Positions 1 to 10,175 of a DNA stretch of 64,000 bases are shown here, in pieces. A model generated the notes under the pieces. The model ran no database searches and had not been told where the DNA came from. It saw only the letters and a list, made by a program, of their open reading frames with translations. Position 1 is the first letter of the stretch. Every line of letters starts with the position of its first letter. This DNA is from Adiantum capillus-veneris. Its lineage: Eukaryota; Streptophyta; Polypodiopsida; Polypodiales; Pteridaceae. A program made the translations under genes and the position numbers. Where the stretch lies: contig CM043952.1 in assembly GCA_014529385.2 (NCBI GenBank), forward strand, positions 156,957,057-157,021,056, written 5' to 3'.

Positions 1-1
1 G

Positions 2-1097
2 GAGAGTATATCCATGGATTTCATCTTTGGATTACCCAAGTCTATCCATGCGAATATGAGAATATGGACAATAATCAACAGGTTTAGCAAGCAAGCACAC
101 TTTGTTCCTGACAAAAAGACTATTAAGGCACACCAAATAACAAATCTCTTTATATCACATATTTTCAAACACCATGGATTACCAACATCCATCGTGTCAT
201 ATAGAGATCCTAGAATGACCATTAATTTTTGGAAAGGTCTCTTTGAAAATCTAGGAACAAGATTGAATTTCTCTTCGGCCTATCACCCACAAACGGATGG
301 TCAAAGTGAGATTGCCAATCTTACAATACTTGATCTACTAAAGACTTATGTAACAGAAGTAGATCAACTCTCACAATGGAAAAAGTACTTACCTCTTGTA
401 GAGTATACATACAATAATACTATACATACTTCTATAAGAAAAGCGCCTTTTGAAATAATTGAGGGAAGACCTAAAAGTCCCTTGCTACTTAAAGTACATG
501 GGAAGGTCTTCGCTACCGATGAGTATAACCGTGACCTACAAGAATATTTTCAATAGATAAGGATCTATATCCATCTCTCAACAAAGTCGAAAAGTAGTTG
601 CTAACAAGCACAAAAGGGCCTTAACATTCAAAGAAATTGATTGGGTATTACTTAAGTTTCCAAAGGCTCAATTGAGGAAAACGATGGGCAAAAATCCTAC
701 AGGCCATCAAAAATATTATGCTAAACTAGAAAAAAGATACTATGGTAGGATTTTAAAATTTAAAGCCAATCAATGAGATGGCTTATCAACTTAAATTGCC
801 CAACCATTGGCTCATACACATTGCTTTTCATATGAGCCTACTTAAGCCCTACAAAGGAGAGCCACCAAGTGAACCAATTATTGAAGACCCTCCCAAAATT
901 GAAGACGAAGAAGAGGTGCTACAACCCAAAGCTATCCTTCGGCATGAAGACAAAGTACTACGACATAATAACATTACCTGACAGTATCTTATTAAGTTCA
1001 CAAAATTATCCTTTCAAAGATGCTAGATGGATGCAAGGAATACAACTTAAGGATAGTATGAACCTTGTCAACGCTTACAATGCTACATTAGAGTAAG
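2..1097 (+). pseudogene. Ty3/gypsy integrase core plus chromodomain, broken
   Basis: This is the integrase end of a pol polyprotein, which joins retrotransposon DNA to the host chromosome. The frame is open from base 2. The first catalytic Asp sits in MDFIFGLP just after the window start, and the catalytic Glu in YHPQTDGQSE near 290-315. The second catalytic Asp, normally in a VSDRD motif, reads VSYRD here (Asp to Tyr), which should abolish activity. The frame ends at a TAG at 554-556, where copy G2 has a Lys codon, and an indel follows. The chromodomain-like tail resumes at about 778-981 (LNHWLIHIAF-like linker, then ILRHEDKVLRH) and ends after another frame change with NYPFKDARWM and NLVNAYNATLE at 1097. 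This is a decayed pseudogene. Confidence 0.85.
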
Positions 1098-1438
1098 AAA
1101 ATGTACAAATTTCTTTCAAATGATCAATGTTTTTGTATTATAAGACTAATCCTCTTTTTATTGTGCACAAATTTAATAGAATGAATGCTTAGAATCATGT
1201 TTTTTAAGACGACGTCTCTCAAACACCAAGTAGAATTTGTCACTCTACTTGGGAAAATGAAATTGACTAAAGAGTAGACATGCTTACGACAGCTATGTCT
1301 CCCAAGCACCAAATGGATTAGTCATCCATCTTGAAAAGATGTCGTAGGGTAAAAAGGGATCCTCTACCCACTAAGCAAGATTGACTAATGACTAAGGCTT
1401 TATCTCTTCTACCTCATAGTCGAGGACGACAATGATTT

Positions 1439-1452
1439 CAAGAGAGAGGTAA
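1439..1452 (+). promoter_or_regulatory. Polypurine tract of element G1
   Basis: The purine run AAGAGAGAGG sits directly before the 3' LTR and recurs just before the 3' LTR of copy G2 (about 45942-45955). Such tracts prime plus-strand DNA synthesis in LTR elements. The 1098-1438 stretch between the last codon and this tract is untranslated element sequence also present in G2. Confidence 0.7.
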
Positions 1453-2577
1453 TGTCATAAAATCTAATATCCAACCAACCCAAATGATTTTCTCATATTA
1501 AGATCATTTAATGTGGGAGAATAAATGGGAACAAGGATAAGAATATAGACATATGCTTTCTGATCTATCTCAACATGGGGCCAATGGTAAAGGAGTCCAA
1601 ATGAGAGACGGTCTGTCAAAGAGCAAGGCTAGATAATGGAGCTTAAATACCTTAGGGTTAGCTTTATTAAATACCTCCAAAGGTTAGTGTTAAAAAGTCC
1701 TTTGACCTTAGGTAAGCTAGGGTTGAGCTTGAGGTGGGAACCCGGTCCAAGATTGAGGTGCTTGTCGTGCTTGATGATTGAGATGCTTGAGGTGCTTTTC
1801 ATGGTTGAGATGCTAGGGTAGTACTTGAGGTGGGAACCCGGCCCAAGATTGAGGGGCTTAAGGGCCAAGATTGTGGTGGGAACCGGGTCCATGGTTGAGG
1901 GGCTTGAGGTGGCAAAAAATCAACAAATATCCCTACAAGGAGGGTGCGAGCCCTACAAGCTTAGAGCATGAGAGAGAACACACACACCCTCACTCAATGC
2001 AAACCTAAACGAAGGAGGCAACAAGGACACATGTCAACCTGCTCCTCATGTTTCCCTCATGGTGCCTAAAGCCTATTGGTTGGCCTCCCAAGAGGTCCAA
2101 TGATAAATTAGTTAATATAATTAATTGTTTTAGCATTTATCAAGTCCTCTCTCTCAAAAAGGAAAGGGGGACACTTGTCCCAAGGCTACCCTTGTTGCTT
2201 GAATTGCCCCTGCATGTTGGCTAGGCCTGGAAAGGTCCAATGATCTTCAATCATGAGCTACAAGGGGGAGTTTGACCAAAGCAAGCTAAGGGGTTGCTTG
2301 AGGGGTATACTCTCCCACACACACACACACTCTCATTGTGTGAAGAAAATGCCTATTGGAGGGGAGACCGGCTCCACATAAATCCAGTCCTCAACCGTTG
2401 TCATGTTCTCTAAACTCTCTCTCTTGCAAAAGTATTGTTCATGCCAAGTTAACTAAATGTTGTGTTTATGTTGCTACCATCAATTAAGTTCACCCTCTAT
2501 GCTCACAAAGTAATTTCACAAAAGTACTTTCTCTAATTTTTGCTACTCTAGAAGTTAATAGGCCGTTTTCATTACCA
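1453..2577 (+). repeat. 3' LTR of element G1
   Basis: It starts TGTCATAAAATC and ends near CATTACCA. It aligns along its length with the 5' LTR of G2 (39338-40876) and the truncated 3' LTR of G2 (45956-46095). It is about 400 bp shorter than the G2 5' LTR because a stretch after the motif CTCATTGTGTGAAG is missing here. It contains several short tandem phrases of the type CTTGAGGTGGGAACCCGG (1728-1890) and an (AC)n tract near 2315. Confidence 0.8.
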
Positions 2578-2589
2578 AGATCGATATAG

Positions 2590-4060
2590 TTTTAGGTTTT
2601 AGTGTTAGGATTTAATTTGATCATTTAATACGTTTGGCTGTCTTATTATGTTTAGGCTAGAATATTAGGGTTAGCGACTTTTGGTTTGGCCACTATCTAA
2701 TAGTGGCGGTCCGTGTTAGATCACTTAAGGTAAAGTGGCTTTTGGTTTGGCTGCTAGTAATTGATGATGTGTATTATATCGCTTAGAATAAAGCCGTATT
2801 TTCTTTACCCGCTCAGAGCTGGCCGTGTAAAGGCGCTTAGGACTGGCCATATAAAGATACTCTAAACTAATTTAAGAAATCTGTAGTTTGGTTATTTTAG
2901 AATGCAGTGATTGGTCTCTTAGGGCTGGCTGCTTAGGGCTAATTTCTCACCAAGGTCAGTGGCCTTTGATTTGGCTACTCCAAATCAACTTAGTGTCGTA
3001 TTAGTTTAGCCATTTCAATAATCTACTTAGGGGTAGCCACTTAGGGTAAGCGGTTGGGCTGTTTCAATTTTCTTAGGGTTAGCGACATTTGCTTTGCCCG
3101 CTTGGAGTTAGCCTTGTAAAGGTGCTTAGCGCTGGCCCTGAGGGGGTTCACCTCTTAGACATGTAAGTTACCACGTGAGTTCAAATGAATGGGTTTTTTT
3201 AATGCCAAAATTTTAAAATTTTAATAGGATCATATTAACATAAGGAATTTTTTAATTGCTTTTACAAAAAAATCCGTACATTTTTTAAGAAAAAGGGATC
3301 ATTTTATTACCTTAAGCACATTGTAAGTAAAGGAGGTTTTTTAATACCTTTTGAACGCACGTTATATGAATAGTTTCTTAAAGGTACACCCCTCAAGGGC
3401 TACTTGGTTGCTTAAGGCTAGCCACTTACAATTTAGTTCTTTGCACTCTAGCTATTTCAATCCGTTTAGAACTAGCCGCTTAGGGCTAGCAGCTCAGGGT
3501 TAGCGGTTTTTGATTTGGCCGCTCTAAATCAGCTACTGGTTTAAAGACGCTTAGGGTTTACGGTGTAAAGATGCTCGCGCGTAGAGTGTTAGAGTATTAG
3601 AGTTTGTCCTCTACATGCATTGTCATGTAGACGTAGGTGTGTACTTATGTCACACTCATGAATATAGGCATTTACCAATAAAGACGGTCATCCAACCCGA
3701 TGGTCCTGATGTCTATGCACCTCTAGACCGAGGTGTGCAGGGATGAGGCATGGATAGAGAATGTGAGGTAGTTTACATTGTGTCAATGTAGAAACTGTAA
3801 AGGGAAAACAGATTTTGGTAAAGTGTAAACGACACACATTATATAACTGTAAAGATTTTGGTAAATTGTAAAAGGCAAACGAATTTTTAGAAACTATAAC
3901 CATAAATATAGGCAGCGGTTTTTGGTTTGACCGATTAGGGTTAGTGGCTTTTGGTTTGGCCAATTAGGGATAGCAGCTTTTGTTTTGGCCAATTAGGGTT
4001 GGCCATGCAAAGACATATTTGGTTGGGTGGTGGAATATTGCTTAGGGCTAGCTAGCCGTT
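2590..4060. repeat. Degenerate TTAGGG/TTAGCG-rich interspersed repeat field
   Basis: This stretch has no gene. It is built from scrambled copies of a phrase like GGTTAGCGGCTTTTGG followed by TTTGGCC and GCTTAGGGCTGGCC. I count at least eight recognisable copies of the TTTGGTTTGGC core (near 2680, 2740, 2970, 3090, 3515, 3917, 3950 and 3978), many followed or preceded by TTAGGG or TTAGGGTTAGC. Spacing is irregular, so it is a decayed tandem array rather than a clean satellite. A MITE-like element interrupts it at 3134-3400. Confidence 0.6.
3134..3400. mobile_element. MITE-like element with terminal inverted repeats (copy 1)
   Basis: The left end reads GGCCCTGAGGGGGTTCACCT. The reverse complement of the right end reads GCCCTTGAGGGGTGTACCTT, so the ends form an imperfect inverted repeat. 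The similarity continues inward: ACGTGAGTTCAA on the left matches the reverse complement of the right inner part, ACGTGCGTTCAA. The AT-rich interior has no ORF, and base composition changes sharply at both ends relative to the surrounding repeat field. A related copy is in the gag of element G2 at about 41543-41783. The superfamily is unknown. Confidence 0.6.
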
Positions 4061-4164
4061 TGTTCAAATTTATGTGTTAATTGTTATACTCTCTAATAAC
4101 ACTCTAGACGTGTGCACTCACTATCACTTGTTAGTTTGTTTTTCAATATTTAGATTAATTGTGG

Positions 4165-6560
4165 ACGATAAGATGGCATGCCCTTGTATGCTATGTAAGC
4201 ATCAAAACTTTTGAAAATGAAAAATATGTGATCAGCATATACCAACAATGGGCTTTTTCCCATAGAGAAAGTACAAGATCTGCGGTATCAATCCCAGGGT
4301 CATGAGATGATAGGTCAACCCCCACTCTTAGATATTGCTCCAATTTCATCACGAACTCAACAGAGGAGGCGGATATCAAATGAACTGCAACCGGTGGAGC
4401 CTACCCCATCAATGCTCGATGCCACATTTCAAGAAGTTGAGATGGAACAAATGTTGGATTTTATCTTTAACATGGACCCCATCATGAAAATCATGGTGGA
4501 GGAAGTGCTAGTAGTCAAGGAAACACTACTTCTCATCCTTAATCATCCCGTCCACAACGACGGCATGAGAATGACGAAGAGGAAGGAGAGATGATGCGAA
4601 CTCTTGCCCGCATACCACTATATAACAATGCCAAAGTTTCTATTCTTCGTATAGCTTTGGCAATGCTTAACCTACAATCTATTTACGGATGGTCCGACAC
4701 GAGTGTTACAAAAAGTTGTTTAGGTAAATATATATATATATCATATTAATTTACCTGAAAATCCAAAGTTCTTGTTTAAATTGTTTAAATGGTTTTGACA
4801 GATTGCTCAACGAGCAGATTTTGTTAGAAGATAATCACATGTCTCTTACTCGAACTGCCACCAAGCAGTTGCTTACAAACTTGGGGATGGATTATAATAA
4901 AATCCATGCATGCCCTAATGATTGTGTACTTTTTGAAAATGAATATGAGTATTTGGAACAATGTCTCAAGTGCGGATCAAATAGGTAGAGAGAGGACACA
5001 CAAGGGAAATTTTTCCCTGCAAAGATTCTACGGCACTTTCCAATCATTCCAAGAACAAAGAGCATGTTCACGTGCAAGTTTATAGCACGTTTGATGACAT
5101 AGCATCAAAATACTAGATCCACATATGATGTGATGCGGGTACCTGCTGATTCTTTTGCATAGAAGCAAGAACCTCGTTGTGTCCGTTTTAATTTATCAAT
5201 GGATGGAGTAAACCCTTTTGGAATTTGGAGGACCCATGGAACACATGGCCTATTTTCTTGGTGAACTATTAAGCTTACACTATGGTTGGCTATCAAGATG
5301 GTTGACTATCAAGAAGGGCCATCTGCTATTGTCATTGATTGTTTTAGGGAAGTACAAGGTAAAGAACATAGATGTTTATATGGCACCACTTATAGAAGAG
5401 CTTCAAATCTTGTGGATAGGGATTGATGTAGTTGACATGTCCCAACCGGCCAGTTGACAACATGCCCATGTGAAAGAAATTCTCATGTGGACCATGCACG
5501 ACTCGCCAAGCTTTTGTGAGTGTTCAAGTAAGTACTTTGAAACCCATATCTATATTCATTCTATAGGTGGTCCTTGTTCAAAGCTTGATCCTTTTTCGTT
5601 TCATCTTTTTGGTTTCAAGGTTTGAGAATGTCCGCTATGTGGTCTTCAACTTGGCTCCGATCTCTCTAATTATTTGGACAAGTCAATGTACGAGGAGAAT
5701 GGATGACTTTTGCCATAAGGAATAAGCTGCGTGGACCAAATATATGCAAACACGAAATGCACCACTGAAGGAGAGTGATTGGAAGAACATGGGGCAAGAA
5801 TCAGAAGATTTTATGCCACGTGGGATGAAAAGACTCTCTATTTTTTATGGCCTTCCATATTGGAGTGACTTACTTATCAATCATTTGCTCAACCCAATGC
5901 ATATTTTTAAGAATGTGGGGGAGATCCTATGGAAGACCATTACTGGACAAAGAGACAACAAGGCACAAAGAGACAGCCTGCAAGCTATGGGATGAATGCC
6001 AAGGATGTGGCATCCACTTAATCCCAATGGAAATTATGCTATTCCAAAAGCTCCATGGGTTTTGAGAAAGGTAGAGAAGAAACAAGTGAAGAAAGTCATA
6101 AGGCTGTACATTCAAAACTCCTACTAGGAGCATGCGATGCTTGAAAACATCTTCTACTAAATATGAAATCCTAAGTGGTCTTAGGTGTCATGATTGGCAC
6201 AAAATTTTACAATTCTTACCAATTGCCATCAAAGACTGCCTGACAAATGACATAAGAAACACAATTTACAAGATTAGTGAGTTAGTGTGTTAGATCTCAT
6301 CAAAAGAGATAAGGAGACACAACATGGATGCAGCTCGCTTAAATTCTACAGAGGCAGTGTGTATGGTGGAGAATTATTTTCCAACAAACATTCTTACTAT
6401 CCAAATGTGTGCATGTGGTTGATGAAGTTGCAGTGGCTGGAACGGTCCATTACAGGTGGATGTTCTTCTTGGAGAGATTTGTGAAGGCTTGAAAAGGGTT
6501 TGTTTGTCAAAGGGCTTTTCCTGAGGGTAGCATAGTCGAGCGATGGCTTGTGCAGGAGTC
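4165..6560 (+). pseudogene. CACTA (En/Spm-type) transposase, heavily decayed
   Basis: Pieces of a TNP2-type transposase appear in order on the plus strand, across all three frames. The N-terminal transposase-associated motif MACPCMLCK is at about 4172. The ECLKCGSNR-like zinc motif is at 4955-4988. Phrases such as LSMDGVNPFG are recognisable in damaged form at about 5195-5225. KKGHLLLSLIVLGKYKVKNIDVYMAPLIEEL is at about 5310-5405, quoted here only to mark the block. A piece around ILWKTITGQRDNKAQRDS lies near 5920-5975, and the C-terminal block runs to about 6560. Dozens of stops and frameshifts rule out function. I could not fix the CACTA terminal repeats. Confidence 0.75.
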
Positions 6561-7164
6561 TCTTGTTTTTATTAGTGAGTTATTGGGCGTAATTGACCGA
6601 GGGATTCCCTGATTGTGGACTTTTGAGACCTTCGACGAGCATCGTAGTTGCATCGATTGGTCGAACTACACAGAAGACTCCGCTCTCTCGTTCTTCTTTG
6701 AGACGACATAGGTCTTGTTGTTCAGGTGGTGACATTGGTTGCTATAGTAGTGGTTCTACCAATGTTCCACACCACCGAGAGAGCGTCCACCTCTCTCTTT
6801 AGCAGGTAATACACCTCTTAACAGACCACGTACACATTGGGGATGATAAAGTGAGTCAACGACCATAAAGAGTAGCATTGCACACACTGCAAATATATCT
6901 CATGCAGTACATCCTCTCCCATTTGGAAGACAAAGAAAATGCCAAGTATGAAAAAAATGAAAGATCAAGGATATCCCAAGTCTTAATCTTCACTACAACA
7001 AGATGGGAAAGTAAGGTGCAAATTCCTGCCATACACTTACTGCTGCTTGCAATTGTACCGCACAACAAATAGTCCGGGTTTTGCAAAATTGTTGGTCCGC
7101 TTGTAGGAATCACACCAAACACCACAATTGATAGGCACATTATTGATATATGGAAACCAAGATG
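6561..7164. other. No recognisable gene
   Basis: This lies between the CACTA remains and copia element A. A CACTACAACAAGATGGG string near 6991 resembles a CACTA terminus, but no matching right end was found, so I do not call it. The last five bases (7160-7164, AGATG) are the target-site duplication of copia A. Confidence 0.4.
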
Positions 7165-7391
7165 TGTTACCATATACATGTGGTAGTGATGTGTGTGAAC
7201 ACACTAGGACCGCCGAGGCATTTTTTCCCTCTTTAGGAGGTTTTTTCCCCCATGCATTGTATATACGCCCATCACTCTAGGGCTATCTATCTTTCCATTG
7301 CACACTAAGTAACATACTCTCTATTGTGTGCCTTGAGCTTCCTTCGTCTTCTCAAAGCTGTGTGTGTTTCTCTGCAACCCTAATTCCAACA
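7165..7391 (+). repeat. 5' LTR of copia element A
   Basis: It is 227 bp, starting TGTTACCATATACATG and ending TTCCAACA. It is nearly identical to 13416-13642 and to the LTRs of element B. The primer site TGGTATCAGAGC (7394-7405) follows, complementary to the 3' end expected of initiator tRNA-Met. Confidence 0.95.
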
Positions 7392-7753
7392 ATTGGTATC
7401 AGAGCAGGTCACGTCCTCCCGAGCTTAGTCCCCAGCTTCTCCAGCACACGCTTGCTCACTTTCTCCGATTTCAGTGAGCTTTAGCAAGCGTTCGCAGGTC
7501 GACAAATATTTTGGACAAGCTCGTAGAGCTTGGTCTTCTCAGAATTTTGATTTGGGCTCATTTCGGCCTCCGTTTTCACTACAGGCAGTATTGCACATGC
7601 TATTTCGTCATTTTGTGCAAAATTTTTGTCAGTGCCGTTTTCTACATAACAGGTGCCTTATGGTCTTCTACGGTTTGTGCTATATAGCATAGGTTGTTCC
7701 CGCTCTGTTTCTCCTATTTTCGGGTAGTTTTCACATCAGGTGTAGCATTTACC

Positions 7754-9779
7754 ATGGCTGACAACAACAACACAGATGTGTTCAAGATGTTTGTTGCTGA
7801 GGACAGGTTGGATGGGGACAACTACCCTATGTGGGCTTATATGATGCAACATGTTCTTGTGTCAAAGGGTGTATGGAACATTGTGCAGGGCATTGATGTA
7901 TGTCTTGGTTCTGAGGATGTAGGCGATGTTGAGGATGTTGCAGGTCTTGCTGCAAGGATTGGAGCTGTTAGAGTTGTTTTGCCTACGGCAGAACAAGTTC
8001 GTTGGGATGTTAACACTAGGTTGGTAATGGGACACTTTTATGTCCTGTTAAGTGACCATTTTCCTTGAATTATGTCAAGAGTTTCGAAATGGATTTTGAG
8101 GTGCTATCTGTCTAGAAAGTTGTCTCATGAGCTGAAAAAAACTTGACATTTTTTTGGAATATCAATTCCATCTTTAACCTTGTCCTTGCACAACATTTCA
8201 CAACCTAAACTGTGTGAAAAAACAAGTCCTGTTTTTGGCTTTTTTCAACTTTTTGCAACTATACCACTCTAGAATTTATGATTGTGAGGTCTATAATGCT
8301 AGAGAACTATCTTTAGTAGTCCTCAACATTTCCTGATGCTTCTAGGGAGAAATAAATGTTAAAGTTGTAAGTTATGACCAAATTACAAAAATTGTCAAAT
8401 CCTGTTTTTTAGCCAATTTTAGCTCTTCTATGATTTTTTTGGTGGCTTTCATGATATCCAAATGCAGTTTTGATTTTCTATGTCGCATATTGTAACATAA
8501 AGCTAATATTCCTAGAGTTTTGGGGCACCTAATACCCTATTTTGCATAGTAGACAACGATGGTTGATTTTTTCAATTATAGAAGAAAACGGAACATTCTA
8601 GTATATCAAGTATAGTTTTTTCAATATTGTTAGTTTCTTGTGACAACTACATGCATTTTGTAGGTAGTAACCATATCTAGTCATAAGGATCAAATTTGGC
8701 TAGATATTGAATAGTGTCTATGGGATTCTACAACTCATAATGTTGAACCCAGTTTTTTCATGTTTGTTGTATTTAGCACTTCATCTTTGTCCCCAAGATT
8801 CCCCTTGGTAAGAGATGTATTATTCTTTTGACATGCTCCATGGCTCTTGATGAACCTAAAGGACAATAGGGAACTAAGAAAACATGCATATATTATTTGT
8901 ATTGAGCGTGGCTATAGAAACTTTGATGATAGGTTTGCAGAATGGTAAAAATTCAACTTTTTTGTACCTATTTCTTTTGGAAAAACAAAAAATAGTGAGT
9001 GAGAAGCAATCATATATTCTGATCACCAACCCATTGAAGTTAACTAGGGAATTTATCTCAAGTCCTACAAAAATCCCTAATCTTATTTTTATGCAACAAA
9101 GCATAAGAAATGACTGTTTTGATGAAAACGTACTGGTCCATCAACTTTGGAGGCTTGGTGTGACCAAAAGATGAGAAATTTTATAAGTTTCTTTTTTTTC
9201 TTCCATGTGTAGTAGGCCTTGCACTATAACCTCATGAAAGGATTTTACAAAATGAATGGATCTACTATGGTTTTGGAGGTTTTTTTAAAAACCCTGAAAG
9301 GACACTTTTATGTCCTGTTAGGTTACGAACCTAGTGTTAAGGATGCGCATGCTCATGTATTGATTGCGTTGTCTGTGAAGCGCACCATTGTTCCTCACAT
9401 CCGTTCAGCAAAATCTGCAAAACAAGCTTGGGATATTCTAACAGGTCTTTATGCAAGCCGCAATGAAGCTAAAATTGCTTTGCTGCGTAAAGAGATGAAG
9501 TCGAAGATTATGCATGAGGAAGATGATATGGACACTTTCCTTGCTAGTGTCAAGGATATCGATGAGAAACTTATTTTTGCAGGTGAAGTTATTTTAGGCA
9601 GCTCCCTTGTGCATACTGTTCTTGATGCCTTACCAGATTCTTACCAGACTTTTGCTAGTACTTGGAGACTTATGACCCAAGGAAATCCAGAAGTTGTCAA
9701 GTTTGATGCATTATGCACATTGCTGTTGCAAGAGTCACTTTCTAGAAAAAACAGGACTAAACAGCGTGCAGTTGAATAG
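7754..9779 (+). pseudogene. copia gag of element A, interrupted by a DNA transposon
   Basis: Gag begins at ATG 7754 (MADNNNTDVFKMF), in an ACCATGG context also present in element B. The N-terminal part runs to 8009 and is split by the TTAA-flanked transposon 8014-9336. The rest resumes at 9341 (KDAHAHVLIALSVKRT) and covers a UBN2/retrotran_gag-type capsid domain (AWDILTGLYASRNEAKIALL and DALPDSYQTFASTW). It ends at TAG 9777-9779. The same TAG, before AFIASQR, is present in element B. The gag zinc knuckle lies beyond this stop, at about 9924-9970. Confidence 0.9.
8014..9336. mobile_element. 1.3-kb DNA transposon with TTAA target duplication, inside copia A gag
   Basis: Element B has uninterrupted GATGTTAAGGATG at this point. 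Element A has GATG-TTAA, then CACTAGG...CCTAGTG, then TTAA-GGATG. That gives a 4-bp TTAA duplication and a 14-bp terminal inverted repeat, CACTAGGTT(G/C)GTAA, with one mismatch. A 21-nt string beginning GGACACTTTTATGTCC, itself a small hairpin, sits next to both ends in direct orientation (about 8030 and 9299). The 1323-bp body has only short, unconvincing ORFs, so it looks non-autonomous. A TTAA duplication is typical of piggyBac-type elements, but the termini are not the usual piggyBac ones. The superfamily is open. Confidence 0.85.
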
Positions 9780-9923
9780 GCTTTTATTGCTTCTCAAAGA
9801 AAGGGTGGTAACAACAATGCAGCCACTTCTTATGATTGTGCTGCGAGTGGCAAAAATTCTGTTCCTAATGCTTCTGCTGGCAGCAATTCGTTTGAAAATT
9901 CTGGTGATAAGGGCAAAAAGAAG

Positions 9924-10127
9924 ATGCGTTGCTATTATTGTAAATCCAATGATCACTTGATCAAGTCGTGTCCTAAGTTGAAGTCCAAAGAGGCTAAGAA
10001 GAAAAAGGGTGGTTCCACTGCAAATGCTCGTTCCACTACAAATGCAGCCATTGTTGAGTCTTCTGTGAAAGGAGACTGTGTTGCTAATGTTGATGCAAAA
10101 TGGGCTTTTAGCGCAGAGTGCACTTAA
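9924..10127 (+). pseudogene. copia A gag zinc knuckle and linker
   Basis: This is the nucleocapsid portion of the same polyprotein, past the TAG at 9777. It carries an intact CX2CX4HX4C zinc knuckle (CYYCKSNDHLIKSC) that would bind element RNA, followed by a Lys-rich and Ser/Thr/Ala-rich linker. It ends at TAA 10125-10127, where element B has a Tyr codon (TAC), so this stop is private to copy A. A further stop and indel lie before the protease at about 10155. Confidence 0.85.
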
Positions 10128-10175
10128 AATCCTCTTGTCCATGATTCATGCTTGTAAGTTGCTGCAGATTCACAT

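Larger units (their letters stand above)
1..2577 (+). mobile_element. 3' part of a Ty3/gypsy chromodomain retrotransposon (element G1)
   Basis: The window opens inside the integrase of a Ty3/gypsy element and runs through a chromodomain-like tail, a 3' untranslated stretch, a polypurine tract and a full 3' LTR. A second, longer copy of the same family lies at 39338-46095 (element G2). The integrase C-terminus, chromodomain tail, polypurine tract and LTR match between the copies, and this match defines the family. The 5' part of G1 lies outside the window. A chromodomain after integrase is the mark of chromovirus-type Ty3 elements, where it is thought to guide insertion to chromatin marks. Confidence 0.85.

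Noticed and set aside
6991..7010. CACTACAACAAG string as a CACTA terminal repeat
   Set aside because: No partner end was found on the other side of the transposase remains, and orientation does not fit.
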